NCBI RefSeq assembly: GCF_002095435.2
Contig: NZ_MJEJ02000029.1
Location: 35,514-99,513 of the forward strand
Direction of reading: 5' to 3'
Length of the DNA: 64,000 nucleotides
Source of the DNA: Williamsia sp. 1138
GTDB lineage: Bacteria > Actinomycetota > Actinomycetes > Mycobacteriales > Mycobacteriaceae
Shown here: piece after piece, positions 8,058 to 16,830 of the stretch
Layout: each line of letters starts with the position of its first letter
How positions within the stretch are numbered: position 1 is the first letter of the stretch
Made by a program: the position numbers and the translations under genes
The notes under the pieces: model-generated
Told to the model about the DNA's origin: nothing
Seen by the model: only the letters and a program-made list of their open reading frames with translations
Databases searched by the model: none

Positions 8058-9767
8058 TCAGCCCGGCGCGCTCTCGACGACGACCGCACCTGCCACCCCG
8101 GCGACCAGCAGGCGGGTCTCACCCGTCACCGCATATCCGCGTCGGTAACCGGTCCCGACGTCGTAGGTCGACTCCTGCTCGATCCTGCGGCCCTCGCGAT
8201 CGACGACGATGATCTCGCAGAAGTACGGGGCATTGTCGCTGGTACAGGAGTATTCGACCAGACCGGCCGAAGGCTCTGCCTCGAGCACGCTCACCCCCGC
8301 GTAGATCGACGTGGACACAGGCGCTATCTCCACCGTGATCTCGTCCGACACCCCGATACGTCCCGCCGGTTCACGGGCAGCCAACCGGGAGAAGTCCATG
8401 TCCACGACTGCAGCGAGCAGGTCGGCGTCGACGCCGGCCAGTTCACGCACGGCGATTCCCAGCCAGTCGACATAGGTGGCGACCGGGCTGACCTTCCAGC
8501 CACCGTCCTGCGGGATCGCCACAAGATGTCCGAGCGACCGGTAAAGCCTGCTCGCGAACTCGCCGCCATCGGAGATACACCCACCCTCGTCCGGTTCGTC
8601 GTCGGCGACAAACCGCACGCAATCGCCGTCGAAGTCGATCGTCGCCCGGCGTCCGTCCGACCCGAATTCGAGCCCGATATGCGAAATCTTGATCCGGGCC
8701 TGCCCATCCTCGCCCGGTGTGACGTCGAAGTCGGTGTCGCGCACCGTGATCTGCACGTCGGGACCGAGACCCAGATCGGGGTCTGATTCGAGTTCTGCGT
8801 TGATACCCGCGGCGTAGGTGCGAAGCAGCCGCGCCTCCACACCGCCCATGGCGTCGGCCACGTGCCCGATGTCTGCGGTCGCGATGGTCTCGGCCAATCC
8901 CTCGACGAATCCGGCCGCAGCTTTATCCGGCGAGTCGAAGGTCACGTGCGATTCATCAGAATCCTCGGTCTCCCAGCCGGACTCCTCCGCCAGGTACTGC
9001 GCAACGGTGAACACGGGGCTGACGAACCAGCCACCATCGCGACGCACCGACATCAGAAACGGAGGCGTGGTGTCACCACCGATGACCAACGACTCGCTGC
9101 CGGAATCGCTGTCGGAGCCGCCACGGTAGTCGTACGAGACCTCGGCCCCGTTGATCGACACCGTGACCCCGATGGATCCGAGGCCGTCGATCCCGGCATC
9201 CGGGATCAGGTCGGTCAGCGATTCGGTTGCCTTCTCGTCGATCTCGACCACGATCGTCGCCCGCTCTATCACCACCTTCGTCAGATCCCGCGCGACCTCT
9301 TCGCTCGAGAGGGACAGGTCCGACACATCGATGCTCACCCCATCCAACTGGTCGGTCACCGAGTCCGCAGAGCCGCCGATCGATTCCTGCAGATCCGCCG
9401 TGTCGCGTAGCAACCCGGCAACCTGCGATGTCTCGTCCGGCGGCAGCAACAGCCCCAGAGCCGTCCAGTCCTTGTCCTCGAGCGCATCGAAGAACCGCTG
9501 TACCGACGCGGTGGCCGACGTGGCTCCTCCCACCGCACTGACCAGCAAGCGGTTGACGACGAATCCGGCCGTCGACAGGAGCGCGATCACGACGAGGAGG
9601 ACGACGACCTTCGCCGCGGCGCGGCCGTGCCGTCGCGGCGGCGGCGGCCCGAACTGCGAAGGCCCGAACTGCGGTGGCCCGGATTGCGGTGGCCCGAACG
9701 ACGGCTGCCAGTGCGCTGGGAGCCCGCCGGCCTGGTAACCCGGGACATCCGGAGGTACGTGGTTCAC
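8058..9767 (-). CDS. Proline-rich, single-pass envelope protein with internal duplication
   Basis: I do not recognise a named family. With GTG at 9767 it is 569 residues: a Gly/Pro/Gln-rich cytosolic tail (1-48, repeated FGPPQ-like units), one transmembrane helix (53-75) and a large extracytoplasmic part. Two modules of roughly 175 residues end in near-identical motifs, RDGGWFVSPVFTVAQYL (243-259) and QDGGWKVSPVATYVDWL (420-436), showing an internal duplication; a third, shorter region follows. Cys383/397 and Cys508/517 could form disulfides. The GTG forms a 4-bp GTGA overlap with the stop of the upstream membrane-protein gene, which decides the start over an ATG at 9812. It likely acts with that membrane protein. 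Confidence 0.75.
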   Translation of the reverse strand: MNHVPPDVPGYQAGGLPAHWQPSFGPPQSGPPQFGPSQFGPPPPRRHGRAAAKVVVLLVVIALLSTAGFVVNRLLVSAVGGATSATASVQRFFDALEDKDWTALGLLLPPDETSQVAGLLRDTADLQESIGGSADSVTDQLDGVSIDVSDLSLSSEEVARDLTKVVIERATIVVEIDEKATESLTDLIPDAGIDGLGSIGVTVSINGAEVSYDYRGGSDSDSGSESLVIGGDTTPPFLMSVRRDGGWFVSPVFTVAQYLAEESGWETEDSDESHVTFDSPDKAAAGFVEGLAETIATADIGHVADAMGGVEARLLRTYAAGINAELESDPDLGLGPDVQITVRDTDFDVTPGEDGQARIKISHIGLEFGSDGRRATIDFDGDCVRFVADDEPDEGGCISDGGEFASRLYRSLGHLVAIPQDGGWKVSPVATYVDWLGIAVRELAGVDADLLAAVVDMDFSRLAAREPAGRIGVSDEITVEIAPVSTSIYAGVSVLEAEPSAGLVEYSCTSDNAPYFCEIIVVDREGRRIEQESTYDVGTGYRRGYAVTGETRLLVAGVAGAVVVESAPG

Positions 9768-11056
9768 CGGCCGGTCCCGCCGGACTGCGCGACGGGACCG
9801 GGTGCCGGCCATCCGATGAATCCGTCAGGTGGCGAACCGGATTCGGGGCGCGAGCGCAGTCCGGGGGCCAGCAACTCACGCCAGACGATCAGCGCGGGCA
9901 CGATGAAACCGGTCAGCCACAACGCCATCGGCGCCGGGTAGTGCCAGTTGATGCGAACACCCATGGTCACGAGTACCGCGAGACCGACCGCAAACAGCGT
10001 CGCGGCCACGGCGAGCAATGCCCCGCGTTGCTCGACGGGGCTCCCGGACAGGCTCTCCCGAACGTACGTCGCACCTGCGACGGCCGCAGTGAAGAACACC
10101 AGTGCCGCCAACGTTGCGACGGACGCCGAGTACAACGTCAGCCGGACCACCGAGACCGCCACCCACAGAGTCGACACCACGAGTACCAACCTCAGTGGGG
10201 GCAGATAATAGTCGCGCTGCGTCATCGCAGGAGGGGTGGCGAGCGCCGGAGAGGCCGCCGCGGCCCCCAGACCACCGAGCAGCCCGATCCCGAGGTATCC
10301 GAGTTGGACCGTGTCCACGGAATCGAGAGGAGTCCCGGGGATCGAGACGACCAGTGCCCAGGTCGCCGCAGCCCAGCCGAGCAGGGACAGGCACAGAGCC
10401 CCACCGACCCTGCCTGCCGCAGCGGCCGCCACGAGCTGCCCGACGATGGCGAGCCAGCACAGGACGACGAGCGCGGCGATGAGTGGATCGAGCACCCCGA
10501 CCCTGATACCGGCGATCGCCTCGATGCCATCGACGAACCGGTAGAGCGCCGTCGCCGCCGCGGACAGCGCCGACACAGCGAACAGCCCGCCGATGACGAT
10601 CAGTACCGTCCGGGCCTGTGCTCGGGTCCGGCGCAGATCCACGACGTCGAAGAGTTCGGAATCGCGTGGCTGAGCGGCCAGCACGGCGCCGGCGAAGCCG
10701 ATCCATACCGCGGGACCCAGACCTGTGCTGCCGTAATCCCATTCGGCCCAGCGGCTGCACACGTCCCAGCCGATGTACACCGCGACCACTGTCAGATACG
10801 GCACGCCGAAGATGAGTTTGGTCAACCGCAATCTCGCCGGGGTCCATCGCGGACCGAACACGCCGCGACGGCTCGCCACGGGAAGCATCAGGGACAGTAC
10901 CGAGAGCGCGGTGACGACTGCGACATCGATGCGCAGCGCAGCGACGCCGTCGGCATTCCATTCCAGCACAAGCGACACGAGCAGTCCCACAGCCGCGAGG
11001 ACGTCCCGCACGCGGTCGGCCCGCGTCGGTATCGCCCCCGGTATCAACACCTGCAC
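9764..11056 (-). CDS. Polytopic membrane protein, unassigned
   Basis: A 430-residue protein with about ten hydrophobic segments spread over its length and a hydrophilic Gly/Pro-rich C-terminal tail. No catalytic motif or transporter signature is evident. The GTG start at 11056 is chosen because GGAGGAGAGG lies 3 nt before it; an in-frame ATG at 11119 has no such support. It is the first gene of a two-gene unit (4-bp overlap with the proline-rich anchored protein) and is divergent from the molybdopterin oxidoreductase gene. Function unknown; a membrane partner or anchor for the downstream protein is inference from coupling. Confidence 0.72.
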   Translation of the reverse strand: MQVLIPGAIPTRADRVRDVLAAVGLLVSLVLEWNADGVAALRIDVAVVTALSVLSLMLPVASRRGVFGPRWTPARLRLTKLIFGVPYLTVVAVYIGWDVCSRWAEWDYGSTGLGPAVWIGFAGAVLAAQPRDSELFDVVDLRRTRAQARTVLIVIGGLFAVSALSAAATALYRFVDGIEAIAGIRVGVLDPLIAALVVLCWLAIVGQLVAAAAAGRVGGALCLSLLGWAAATWALVVSIPGTPLDSVDTVQLGYLGIGLLGGLGAAAASPALATPPAMTQRDYYLPPLRLVLVVSTLWVAVSVVRLTLYSASVATLAALVFFTAAVAGATYVRESLSGSPVEQRGALLAVAATLFAVGLAVLVTMGVRINWHYPAPMALWLTGFIVPALIVWRELLAPGLRSRPESGSPPDGFIGWPAPGPVAQSGGTGR

Positions 11057-11168
11057 TGTCCTCTCCTCCCCCGACTTCGCCGCCCCCGCGCCCCCACGAG
11101 AGTTCACATCGTAAGTCATCTATCGGCCGATCCACCCACACCAGGCGCCGGCGCGGATACTGGATCGC

Positions 11169-12737
11169 ATGTCCTTCACTCCCCGCCAGGGCGCAGCGGC
11201 CGCCGCGCTCGCCGGCATCCTCGGTGCTGCTTTGGGGACAGGGGTCGGATACCTGCTCGCTCCGTTGGTGGACAGGGGCTCAGCTCCTCTCACCGCGGTC
11301 GGTGGCGCCACCATCGATCGCGCGCCCGAAGGCGCCCGCGAGTTCGCCATCGAGGCGTTCGGGACCTCGGACAAGGCGGCCTTGCTGGTGCTCATCGCGC
11401 TGATCATGGCGGTGCTGGCGGCCTGCGCCGGATTGGCAGAATTTCGTAGACCACCGGTCGGACTCGTCCTGTTCGGGCTGGTCGGGGCTCTGGGTTCCAT
11501 CGCCGCGGCGACGCGGCCGACCGCTGACATCTCCTGGGCGCTGCCGACGCTGCTCGGGGTCGCGGTGGGTATGGCCGCCCTGAAAGGACTCATACGTCGG
11601 ATCCAACCCCGCACCGACCCGACATCGCGAACAGCCGACGCCGATGTCGAGCGTTCGCACGACGCCGCCGTCTCGGCCGGTAGGAGAAAGTTCTTGCTCG
11701 GCGCGGGGGCAGTCGGCGGTGGTGTGATCGTCACCGGTCTCGGTGGGGTGGCCCTGCGACGTTCGGTCGGCAATGTCGGAGCAGACCGCGCCGCATTCGA
11801 CGTACCCGCCGCGACCAACTCGGTGACCACCGCCGCGCCGGGCGCCTCGCCCGGCACACCATTCCTCACCCCGAACGACGACTTCTATCGCATCGACACC
11901 GCGCTCGCCGTGCCGCAGGTCGACAGCGAACGCTGGTCGCTGCGGATCCACGGCATGGTCGAGCGGGAGATTCGCATCGATCTCGCCCGGCTGCGCCGTG
12001 AGCACACGGCCGTCGACGCGGTCGTCACGCTCACCTGTGTGTCGAACTCGGTCGGGGGCGACCTCGTCGGCAATGCGAAGTGGACCGGCTACCGCCTTCG
12101 AGACCTGCTCGCCGCGGCGGGGCCGGCCGCCGACGCGGACATGGTGCTCTCGACCAGTGCCGACGGCTGGACGGCCGGCACCCCACTGGCCGCACTCACC
12201 GACGGCCGTGACGCCCTACTCGCGGTCGGGATGAACGGTGAGCCACTGCCGATCGAGCACGGCTACCCGGTTCGGATGGTGGTCCCCGGGCTCTACGGGT
12301 ACGTGTCCGCAACCAAATGGGTCGTCTCGTTGGAGGTCACCAGATTCGATCGCGCCCAGGCCTATTGGACGACCCTCGGATGGGCCGAAAAGGGACCGAT
12401 CAAAACGAGTTCGCGCATCGACGTCCCACGCCCCAACTCCTCGGTGTCGACCGGACCGGTCACCGTCGGTGGGGTCGCCTGGGCCCAGGGCCGCGGAATC
12501 AGCGCGGTGCAGGTGCGCGTCGACGACGGCCGGTGGCAGGACGCCGAACTGATCGACCCCGACCTCGTCGACGCGTGGCGCCTGTGGAAGTGGGAGTGGA
12601 ACGCAGAGCCCGGCCGCCACCAGCTGACCGTCCGCGCCATCGACGGCGAAGGAAATCCGCAGATCGAGACCGAAGCACCGTCGGTCCCCGATGGAGCCAC
12701 CGGACTCGACACGATCGGTGTGACCGTCCGCAGCTGA
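11169..12737 (+). CDS. Membrane-anchored sulfite-oxidase-type molybdopterin oxidoreductase
   Basis: A 522-residue protein. The N-terminal 145 residues hold about four membrane helices; GRRKFLLGAGAVGGG (171-185) then resembles a twin-arginine signal, followed by a membrane segment and an outside molybdopterin domain. TLTCVSNSVGG (288-298) carries Cys290, the expected molybdenum ligand of the sulfite oxidase family, and HGYPVRMVVPGLYGY is the family core motif. The C-terminal part (about 405-522) is the Ig-like Mo-co dimerization domain. M. tuberculosis Rv0218 has the same layout (from memory). Substrate is unknown; sulfite is only one possibility. Divergent from the 430-residue membrane protein. 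Confidence 0.87.
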   Translation: MSFTPRQGAAAAALAGILGAALGTGVGYLLAPLVDRGSAPLTAVGGATIDRAPEGAREFAIEAFGTSDKAALLVLIALIMAVLAACAGLAEFRRPPVGLVLFGLVGALGSIAAATRPTADISWALPTLLGVAVGMAALKGLIRRIQPRTDPTSRTADADVERSHDAAVSAGRRKFLLGAGAVGGGVIVTGLGGVALRRSVGNVGADRAAFDVPAATNSVTTAAPGASPGTPFLTPNDDFYRIDTALAVPQVDSERWSLRIHGMVEREIRIDLARLRREHTAVDAVVTLTCVSNSVGGDLVGNAKWTGYRLRDLLAAAGPAADADMVLSTSADGWTAGTPLAALTDGRDALLAVGMNGEPLPIEHGYPVRMVVPGLYGYVSATKWVVSLEVTRFDRAQAYWTTLGWAEKGPIKTSSRIDVPRPNSSVSTGPVTVGGVAWAQGRGISAVQVRVDDGRWQDAELIDPDLVDAWRLWKWEWNAEPGRHQLTVRAIDGEGNPQIETEAPSVPDGATGLDTIGVTVRS

Positions 12738-12747
12738 CCCCGCGGAT

Positions 12748-13392
12748 TCAGCGCGGTGTGGCGCTGGCTGCGATCCACCCGGCGATCTGGGCCAGAGACG
12801 CACGGGCGGCATCGTCGTCTCGGTCCACGAGCCACCACTGGACCGTCCCGAACAGTGTCTGCAACGCAGAGCGGACGAGGATCCGCTCCGACACCTCCCA
12901 CCGCATCTCGCAGCGATCCCCGATCTCGCGGAGGTAGGCGTGCCCGTACTTCTCGGCGATCTCGTTCTGCATCTTCGCTTGCCCTGCCGATGCTGATTCA
13001 GTGGGTTGCCGCAGCGAGAACAACATCGATTCGAGCATCAACAGCCATCGATTCGGGAACTCCGACGCCCTCCGCCACACTGCGATGAGAGCCTCTTGTA
13101 TCCACTCTCGCAACGCATCTCGTCCGGTACCCAGGTTCCCGGTCGGCACCGACCCCAGCAGGGCCTCGAGTTGTTCGGCGACCACCTTTTCGATCATGGC
13201 GGCGACGAGCTGCTCTTTGTCGTCGAAGCAGTAATGCACGACGCCGAGCGAGACCTTGGCCTCCTCGGCCACGCCGCGCACGGTGACCGCGCTCATCCCG
13301 CCGCGATCGGCCAGCGCTAGGGCACAGTTGATCAACTGCGCGCGCCGGGCCTCCATCGACAATCGTCGTGATCCCGGGACGTCACTGCGCAT
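12748..13392 (-). CDS. TetR family transcriptional regulator
   Basis: A 214-residue regulator. The N-terminal helix-turn-helix (about 14-60) reads RRAQLINCALALADRGGMSAVTVRGVAEEAKVS, then LGVVHYCFDDKEQLVAAM, the BetI-like form of the TetR DNA-binding domain; the rest is a helical ligand-binding domain. ATG at 13392 is preferred to an in-frame start at 13428. Upstream TTGACG and TGTACT are 17 bp apart, with the ATG a few bases beyond. It follows the DHA2 efflux gene on the same strand with a 58-bp gap, so it may have its own promoter. Ligand unknown. It converges on the molybdopterin oxidoreductase gene. Confidence 0.88.
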   Translation of the reverse strand: MRSDVPGSRRLSMEARRAQLINCALALADRGGMSAVTVRGVAEEAKVSLGVVHYCFDDKEQLVAAMIEKVVAEQLEALLGSVPTGNLGTGRDALREWIQEALIAVWRRASEFPNRWLLMLESMLFSLRQPTESASAGQAKMQNEIAEKYGHAYLREIGDRCEMRWEVSERILVRSALQTLFGTVQWWLVDRDDDAARASLAQIAGWIAASATPR

Positions 13393-13450
13393 GGCGCACA
13401 GTACATATCGCAGCGGCAACCGCGTCAACCGGGCGAGGTGTCCACACTGG

Positions 13451-14986
13451 TCAATCCCGCGTCGCAGCAGTTGCGGCGGCGGGCCCGGTCTCGACCGGCG
13501 TCTTGTCCGCCGGCGCGATCATGTGTCGGGGCTTGGCCATGAAGGTCGCGGCCACCACACCCAGCAGTAGTGCGGCGGCAGGCAGGAACAACGACTGACC
13601 CATGGCCGAGGAGAACCCGTCCCGCACCGCTTCGGGTAGTTGGCCCACCACAGCGTCCATCGACTGGGCACCGAATGCGGGCACCTCGGCGGCGATGCGG
13701 GTCTGCATCAGCGCACCAACGGCGGCGCTTCCGAGTACCGAACCTATGAGGCGGGTCGTGTTGTAGACGCCGGCGCCCGCGCCGGCACTGCTCATCGGCA
13801 GATTGCGGGTGGCTGTGGCGCCCAGTGGCGCCCAGATCCCGGAACTGGCGATACCCATCAGCGACACCGGAAGGAGCAGCTGCCAGATCGGTGTGGTCGG
13901 CGTGGCGATCACACCGAGCCAGGCAATTGCTATCGCGTTGAGCAGCAGAGCTGTTGCGATGATGTTGCGCGGGTTGACCTTGTCGACCTGCCGGCCCACG
14001 ATCGGGGCGAGCACCCCGGTCAGGACCGCCATGGGAACGGTGACCACGGCCGATTCCGTCGGGGACAGGCCACCGACCAGCTGCAGGTAGTACATGAGCG
14101 GCACCATCATCCCGGCGGTCGCGAATCCCATGGTCGCGATACCGAGACTGGCGAGTGAGAAGTTGCGGTCGAGGAAGAGTTTCAGCGGTACCAAGGGTTC
14201 GGCGGACGACCGTACCTGCAGGATCTTGTGCTGCCAGTAGACGAACAGGCCCATGACGGCGATCCCGATGCCGATGAGGGTCCAGATCCAGGGCGCCCAA
14301 TGGTACTTCTCGCCATCCTGGATCCCGAACACCAAGGCGGTCATGCCGATTCCACTCAGAGCCACCCCGATCAGATCGAAGTTGCGCTTGCTGGTGGGAA
14401 CAGCCGGGACGAGCTTCCAGGCCAGCACCAGACCGATGATCCCGACCGGGACGTTGACGAAGAAGATCCATTCCCAACCGAGACCGTCGACCAGGATGCC
14501 CCCGGCCAGCGGGCCGAGCAGCGTGGCCACACCGGCCACCGTCCCCCACACCCCCATCGCCGCACCGCGCTTCTCGGCGGGGAACATCCTGGTGATGAGT
14601 GCCATCGTCTGTGGGGTGATCAGCGCGGCACCGACCCCCTGCAGGCCGCGAGCGAGAATCAGCATCTCGATCGACTGCGCCAGCCCGCACAGCACACTGG
14701 CGACCGTGAAGACGATCAGGCCGAGCTGATAGATGCGCTTGGGACCGAACCGATCACCGAGCCGCCCGGCAACCAGCATCGGCACCGCGTAGGTCAACAG
14801 GTACGCACTGGACACCCAGATGACCCCGTTGACGTCGGTGTCCAGCGCTCGTTGGATGGCGGGCTGGGCGACCGCCACGATCGTCATGTCGACCAAGATC
14901 ATGAAGAAGCCGATGCACAGGGCACCGAGCGCTAGCCAGGGCCTCGTGGAGATCGGTGCGGTGGGAGCCGCGGTGGGACTGCTCAT
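13451..14986 (-). CDS. DHA2 family drug:H+ antiporter (EmrB/QacA type MFS)
   Basis: A 511-residue inner-membrane exporter with 14 predicted helices, the DHA2 layout. Motif A GRLGDRFGPKR and ARGLQGVGAALITPQTMALI, followed by PAEKRGAAMGVWG, are typical of EmrB/QacA pumps. The family expels lipophilic or cationic compounds using the proton gradient. It begins 3 bp after the PadR gene on the same strand, so it is co-transcribed with and most likely controlled by that repressor. Substrate cannot be read from the sequence. Confidence 0.92.
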   Translation of the reverse strand: MSSPTAAPTAPISTRPWLALGALCIGFFMILVDMTIVAVAQPAIQRALDTDVNGVIWVSSAYLLTYAVPMLVAGRLGDRFGPKRIYQLGLIVFTVASVLCGLAQSIEMLILARGLQGVGAALITPQTMALITRMFPAEKRGAAMGVWGTVAGVATLLGPLAGGILVDGLGWEWIFFVNVPVGIIGLVLAWKLVPAVPTSKRNFDLIGVALSGIGMTALVFGIQDGEKYHWAPWIWTLIGIGIAVMGLFVYWQHKILQVRSSAEPLVPLKLFLDRNFSLASLGIATMGFATAGMMVPLMYYLQLVGGLSPTESAVVTVPMAVLTGVLAPIVGRQVDKVNPRNIIATALLLNAIAIAWLGVIATPTTPIWQLLLPVSLMGIASSGIWAPLGATATRNLPMSSAGAGAGVYNTTRLIGSVLGSAAVGALMQTRIAAEVPAFGAQSMDAVVGQLPEAVRDGFSSAMGQSLFLPAAALLLGVVAATFMAKPRHMIAPADKTPVETGPAAATAATRD

Positions 14987-14989
14987 CGA

Positions 14990-15673
14990 TCAGACCTCGT
15001 TCTGTGCTGGTGTGCCCGACCCCGGGGTCGGCGCCTCGTCGGCGTGCTGGTTGTGGTCGTGGTGTTCGTCGTTCGCTCGGCGGTGCCATTCGTCGAGCCA
15101 CATCAGTTGTCCCGTCGCGAGACGGCCGCGCAACTGCCTGATCCATTCGATCTGGGCTGCGAGCGCGACCCGTCGACAGCCGGCGTCGAGCATGAACATC
15201 TCCGGGAATCCCCTCGCTGCTGCGCGCGAAACCTCCGCGTCGATTGCTTCCAGTTGGTCGTGCATGGCGTCCACGCGCTGTTCGAGGAGATCGACCACCT
15301 CGCCACGACCGAGGGTGTGCGCTTCGGCGAGCGCCAGATAGAGCGCCGGGTACTCGTCGGCCGGCGTGCTCAGCATGGCTGCGATGTTGTCGCGCAGCAT
15401 CGCCCTGCCGTCGTCCGTGATCGCATACACCGTGCGCTCGGGCCGATTGCCTTCGCGCTGAATGTCGCTGACTAGCAGCAGTTCTCGGTCATGTAGGCGA
15501 CCGACGGTGTGGTACAGCGAGCCGGGGCGCAGCTTCGCGAATCGGTCTTCTCGACGTTCGACGAGGGTCTGGAACATCTCGTACGGGTGCATCGGCCGTT
15601 CGGTGGCGAGGCCCAGGACGAGGACCGCGAGTGGGGTCAGCTCGATGGGTGACCGACCCTGCCGACCCGGCAT
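14990..15673 (-). CDS. PadR family transcriptional repressor
   Basis: A 227-residue regulator with an N-terminal PadR winged helix (about 11-90: LTPLAVLVLGLATERPMHPYEM, LRPGSLYHTVGRL, ERTVYAITDDGRAML), a C-terminal helical dimerization region and a His/Asp-rich tail (DEHHDHNQHADE) that may be only a linker. ATG at 15673 is chosen; GGAGGG lies about 10 nt upstream. First gene of an operon with the DHA2 efflux pump (3-bp gap), the usual pairing in which PadR represses the pump until a phenolic or drug-like ligand binds. An imperfect inverted repeat lies upstream at 15700-15719. Confidence 0.9.
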   Translation of the reverse strand: MPGRQGRSPIELTPLAVLVLGLATERPMHPYEMFQTLVERREDRFAKLRPGSLYHTVGRLHDRELLLVSDIQREGNRPERTVYAITDDGRAMLRDNIAAMLSTPADEYPALYLALAEAHTLGRGEVVDLLEQRVDAMHDQLEAIDAEVSRAAARGFPEMFMLDAGCRRVALAAQIEWIRQLRGRLATGQLMWLDEWHRRANDEHHDHNQHADEAPTPGSGTPAQNEV

Positions 15674-15699
15674 GTTTGCCCCAGCCCTCCATCGACCCG

Positions 15700-15719
15700 A
15701 ATACTCCGCACGGAATATA
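15700..15719. promoter_or_regulatory. Imperfect inverted repeat, candidate PadR operator
   Basis: aatactccg-ca-cggaatata: the 9-bp arms match at 7 positions. It lies 27 bp upstream of the PadR start and 52 bp upstream of the divergent reductase gene, a position from which it could control both. It is weaker than the other palindromes in the window. Confidence 0.4.
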
Positions 15720-15770
15720 CCGCTCCGAACCCCCAAAGCTCAACCGCGGCGAGCGACTACTCTGGGAGCG

Positions 15771-16823
15771 ATGAGCATCGAGGAAGCAGACGCGGGGACC
15801 GAGTCCTCCGGCGGCTACGTGACCACCGGCGAGGAGTTCGTCCGTGACACGAACTACATCGACAACCGGATCACCCGCGACGGCGTCGGCCCCGCCGGCG
15901 AGACCTTTCGGGTCGAACCGGGCCGATACCGGCTGATCGTCGCGCGCGCCTGCCCGTGGGCCAATCGCGCGATCATCGTCCGCCGGTTGCTCGGTCTGGA
16001 GTCAGTGCTCTCGATGGGAATGTGCGGACCCACCCACGACTCCGACAGCTGGACATTCGACCTCGATCCCGGCGGTGTGGACCCGGTGCTCGGGATCCCA
16101 CGACTCAAGGACGCCTACCTGGCGCGTTATCCCGACTACCCGCGGGGCATCACCGTGCCGGCCATCGTCGACATCCCGACCGGTGCGGTGGTGACCAACG
16201 AGTTCCGCCAGATGACCCTCGATTTCTCTACAGAGTGGGTCGATCACCACCGCGAAGGCGCACCCGATCTCTATCCGGAACGCCGCCGTGAGGAGATCGA
16301 CGAAGTCATCGACGTCATCTTCAAAGACGTCAACAACGGGGTTTATCGTTGCGGATTCGCCGGCGACCAGCGGGCCTACGATGCCGCCTACGACCGGCTG
16401 TTCGAACGCCTCGACCAGTTGTCCGACCGCCTGCGCGAACAGCGATACCTGGTGGGCGACACCATCACCGAGGCCGATGTGAGACTGTTCACGACGCTGG
16501 TCCGGTTCGATCCGGTCTATCACGGGCACTTCAAGTGCAACCGCAGCACACTGAGCGAGATGCCCGTGTTGTGGGCGTATGCACGCGATCTGTTCCAGAC
16601 CCCCGGGTTCGGCGACACCGTCGACTTCACCCAGATCAAGCAGCACTACTACATGGTGCACACCGACATCAACCCGACCGCGATCGTGCCGCGTGGCCCC
16701 GAACTCTCCCACTGGCGCAGTCCCCATCACCGCGAAGAACTCGGCGGTAACCCCTTCGGCGACGGAACCCCGCCGCCCCCACCCCGTGACGGCGAAGTCG
16801 TACCTGCCGGACAAGGAGCCTGA
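15771..16823 (+). CDS. Glutathionyl-hydroquinone-reductase-like protein (YqjG/Ecm4 family, GST fold)
   Basis: A 350-residue member of the Xi-class GST family. Thioredoxin-like N-terminal domain with RACPWANRAI (59-68; catalytic Cys61, matching the family's CPWAHR), then PRLKDAYLARYPDYPRGITVPAIVD, NEFRQM, and a helical C-terminal domain with the family motif NGVYRCGFAGDQRAYDAAYDRLFERLD. Family members reductively remove thiol adducts from hydroquinones. Actinobacteria use mycothiol instead of glutathione, so a mycothiolyl substrate is inferred. ATG at 15771 has TACTCT 7 nt upstream. The C-terminus is Pro-rich. It is followed 7 bp later by an unassigned gene on the same strand. Confidence 0.87.
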   Translation: MSIEEADAGTESSGGYVTTGEEFVRDTNYIDNRITRDGVGPAGETFRVEPGRYRLIVARACPWANRAIIVRRLLGLESVLSMGMCGPTHDSDSWTFDLDPGGVDPVLGIPRLKDAYLARYPDYPRGITVPAIVDIPTGAVVTNEFRQMTLDFSTEWVDHHREGAPDLYPERRREEIDEVIDVIFKDVNNGVYRCGFAGDQRAYDAAYDRLFERLDQLSDRLREQRYLVGDTITEADVRLFTTLVRFDPVYHGHFKCNRSTLSEMPVLWAYARDLFQTPGFGDTVDFTQIKQHYYMVHTDINPTAIVPRGPELSHWRSPHHREELGGNPFGDGTPPPPPRDGEVVPAGQGA

Positions 16824-16830
16824 ACTCCCC

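Noticed and set aside
9674-11449. A 591-codon open frame on the plus strand across two minus-strand genes
   Set aside because: Composition is Arg/His/Gln-rich noise and the minus-strand frames have coherent membrane helices, ribosome sites and a 4-bp overlap.
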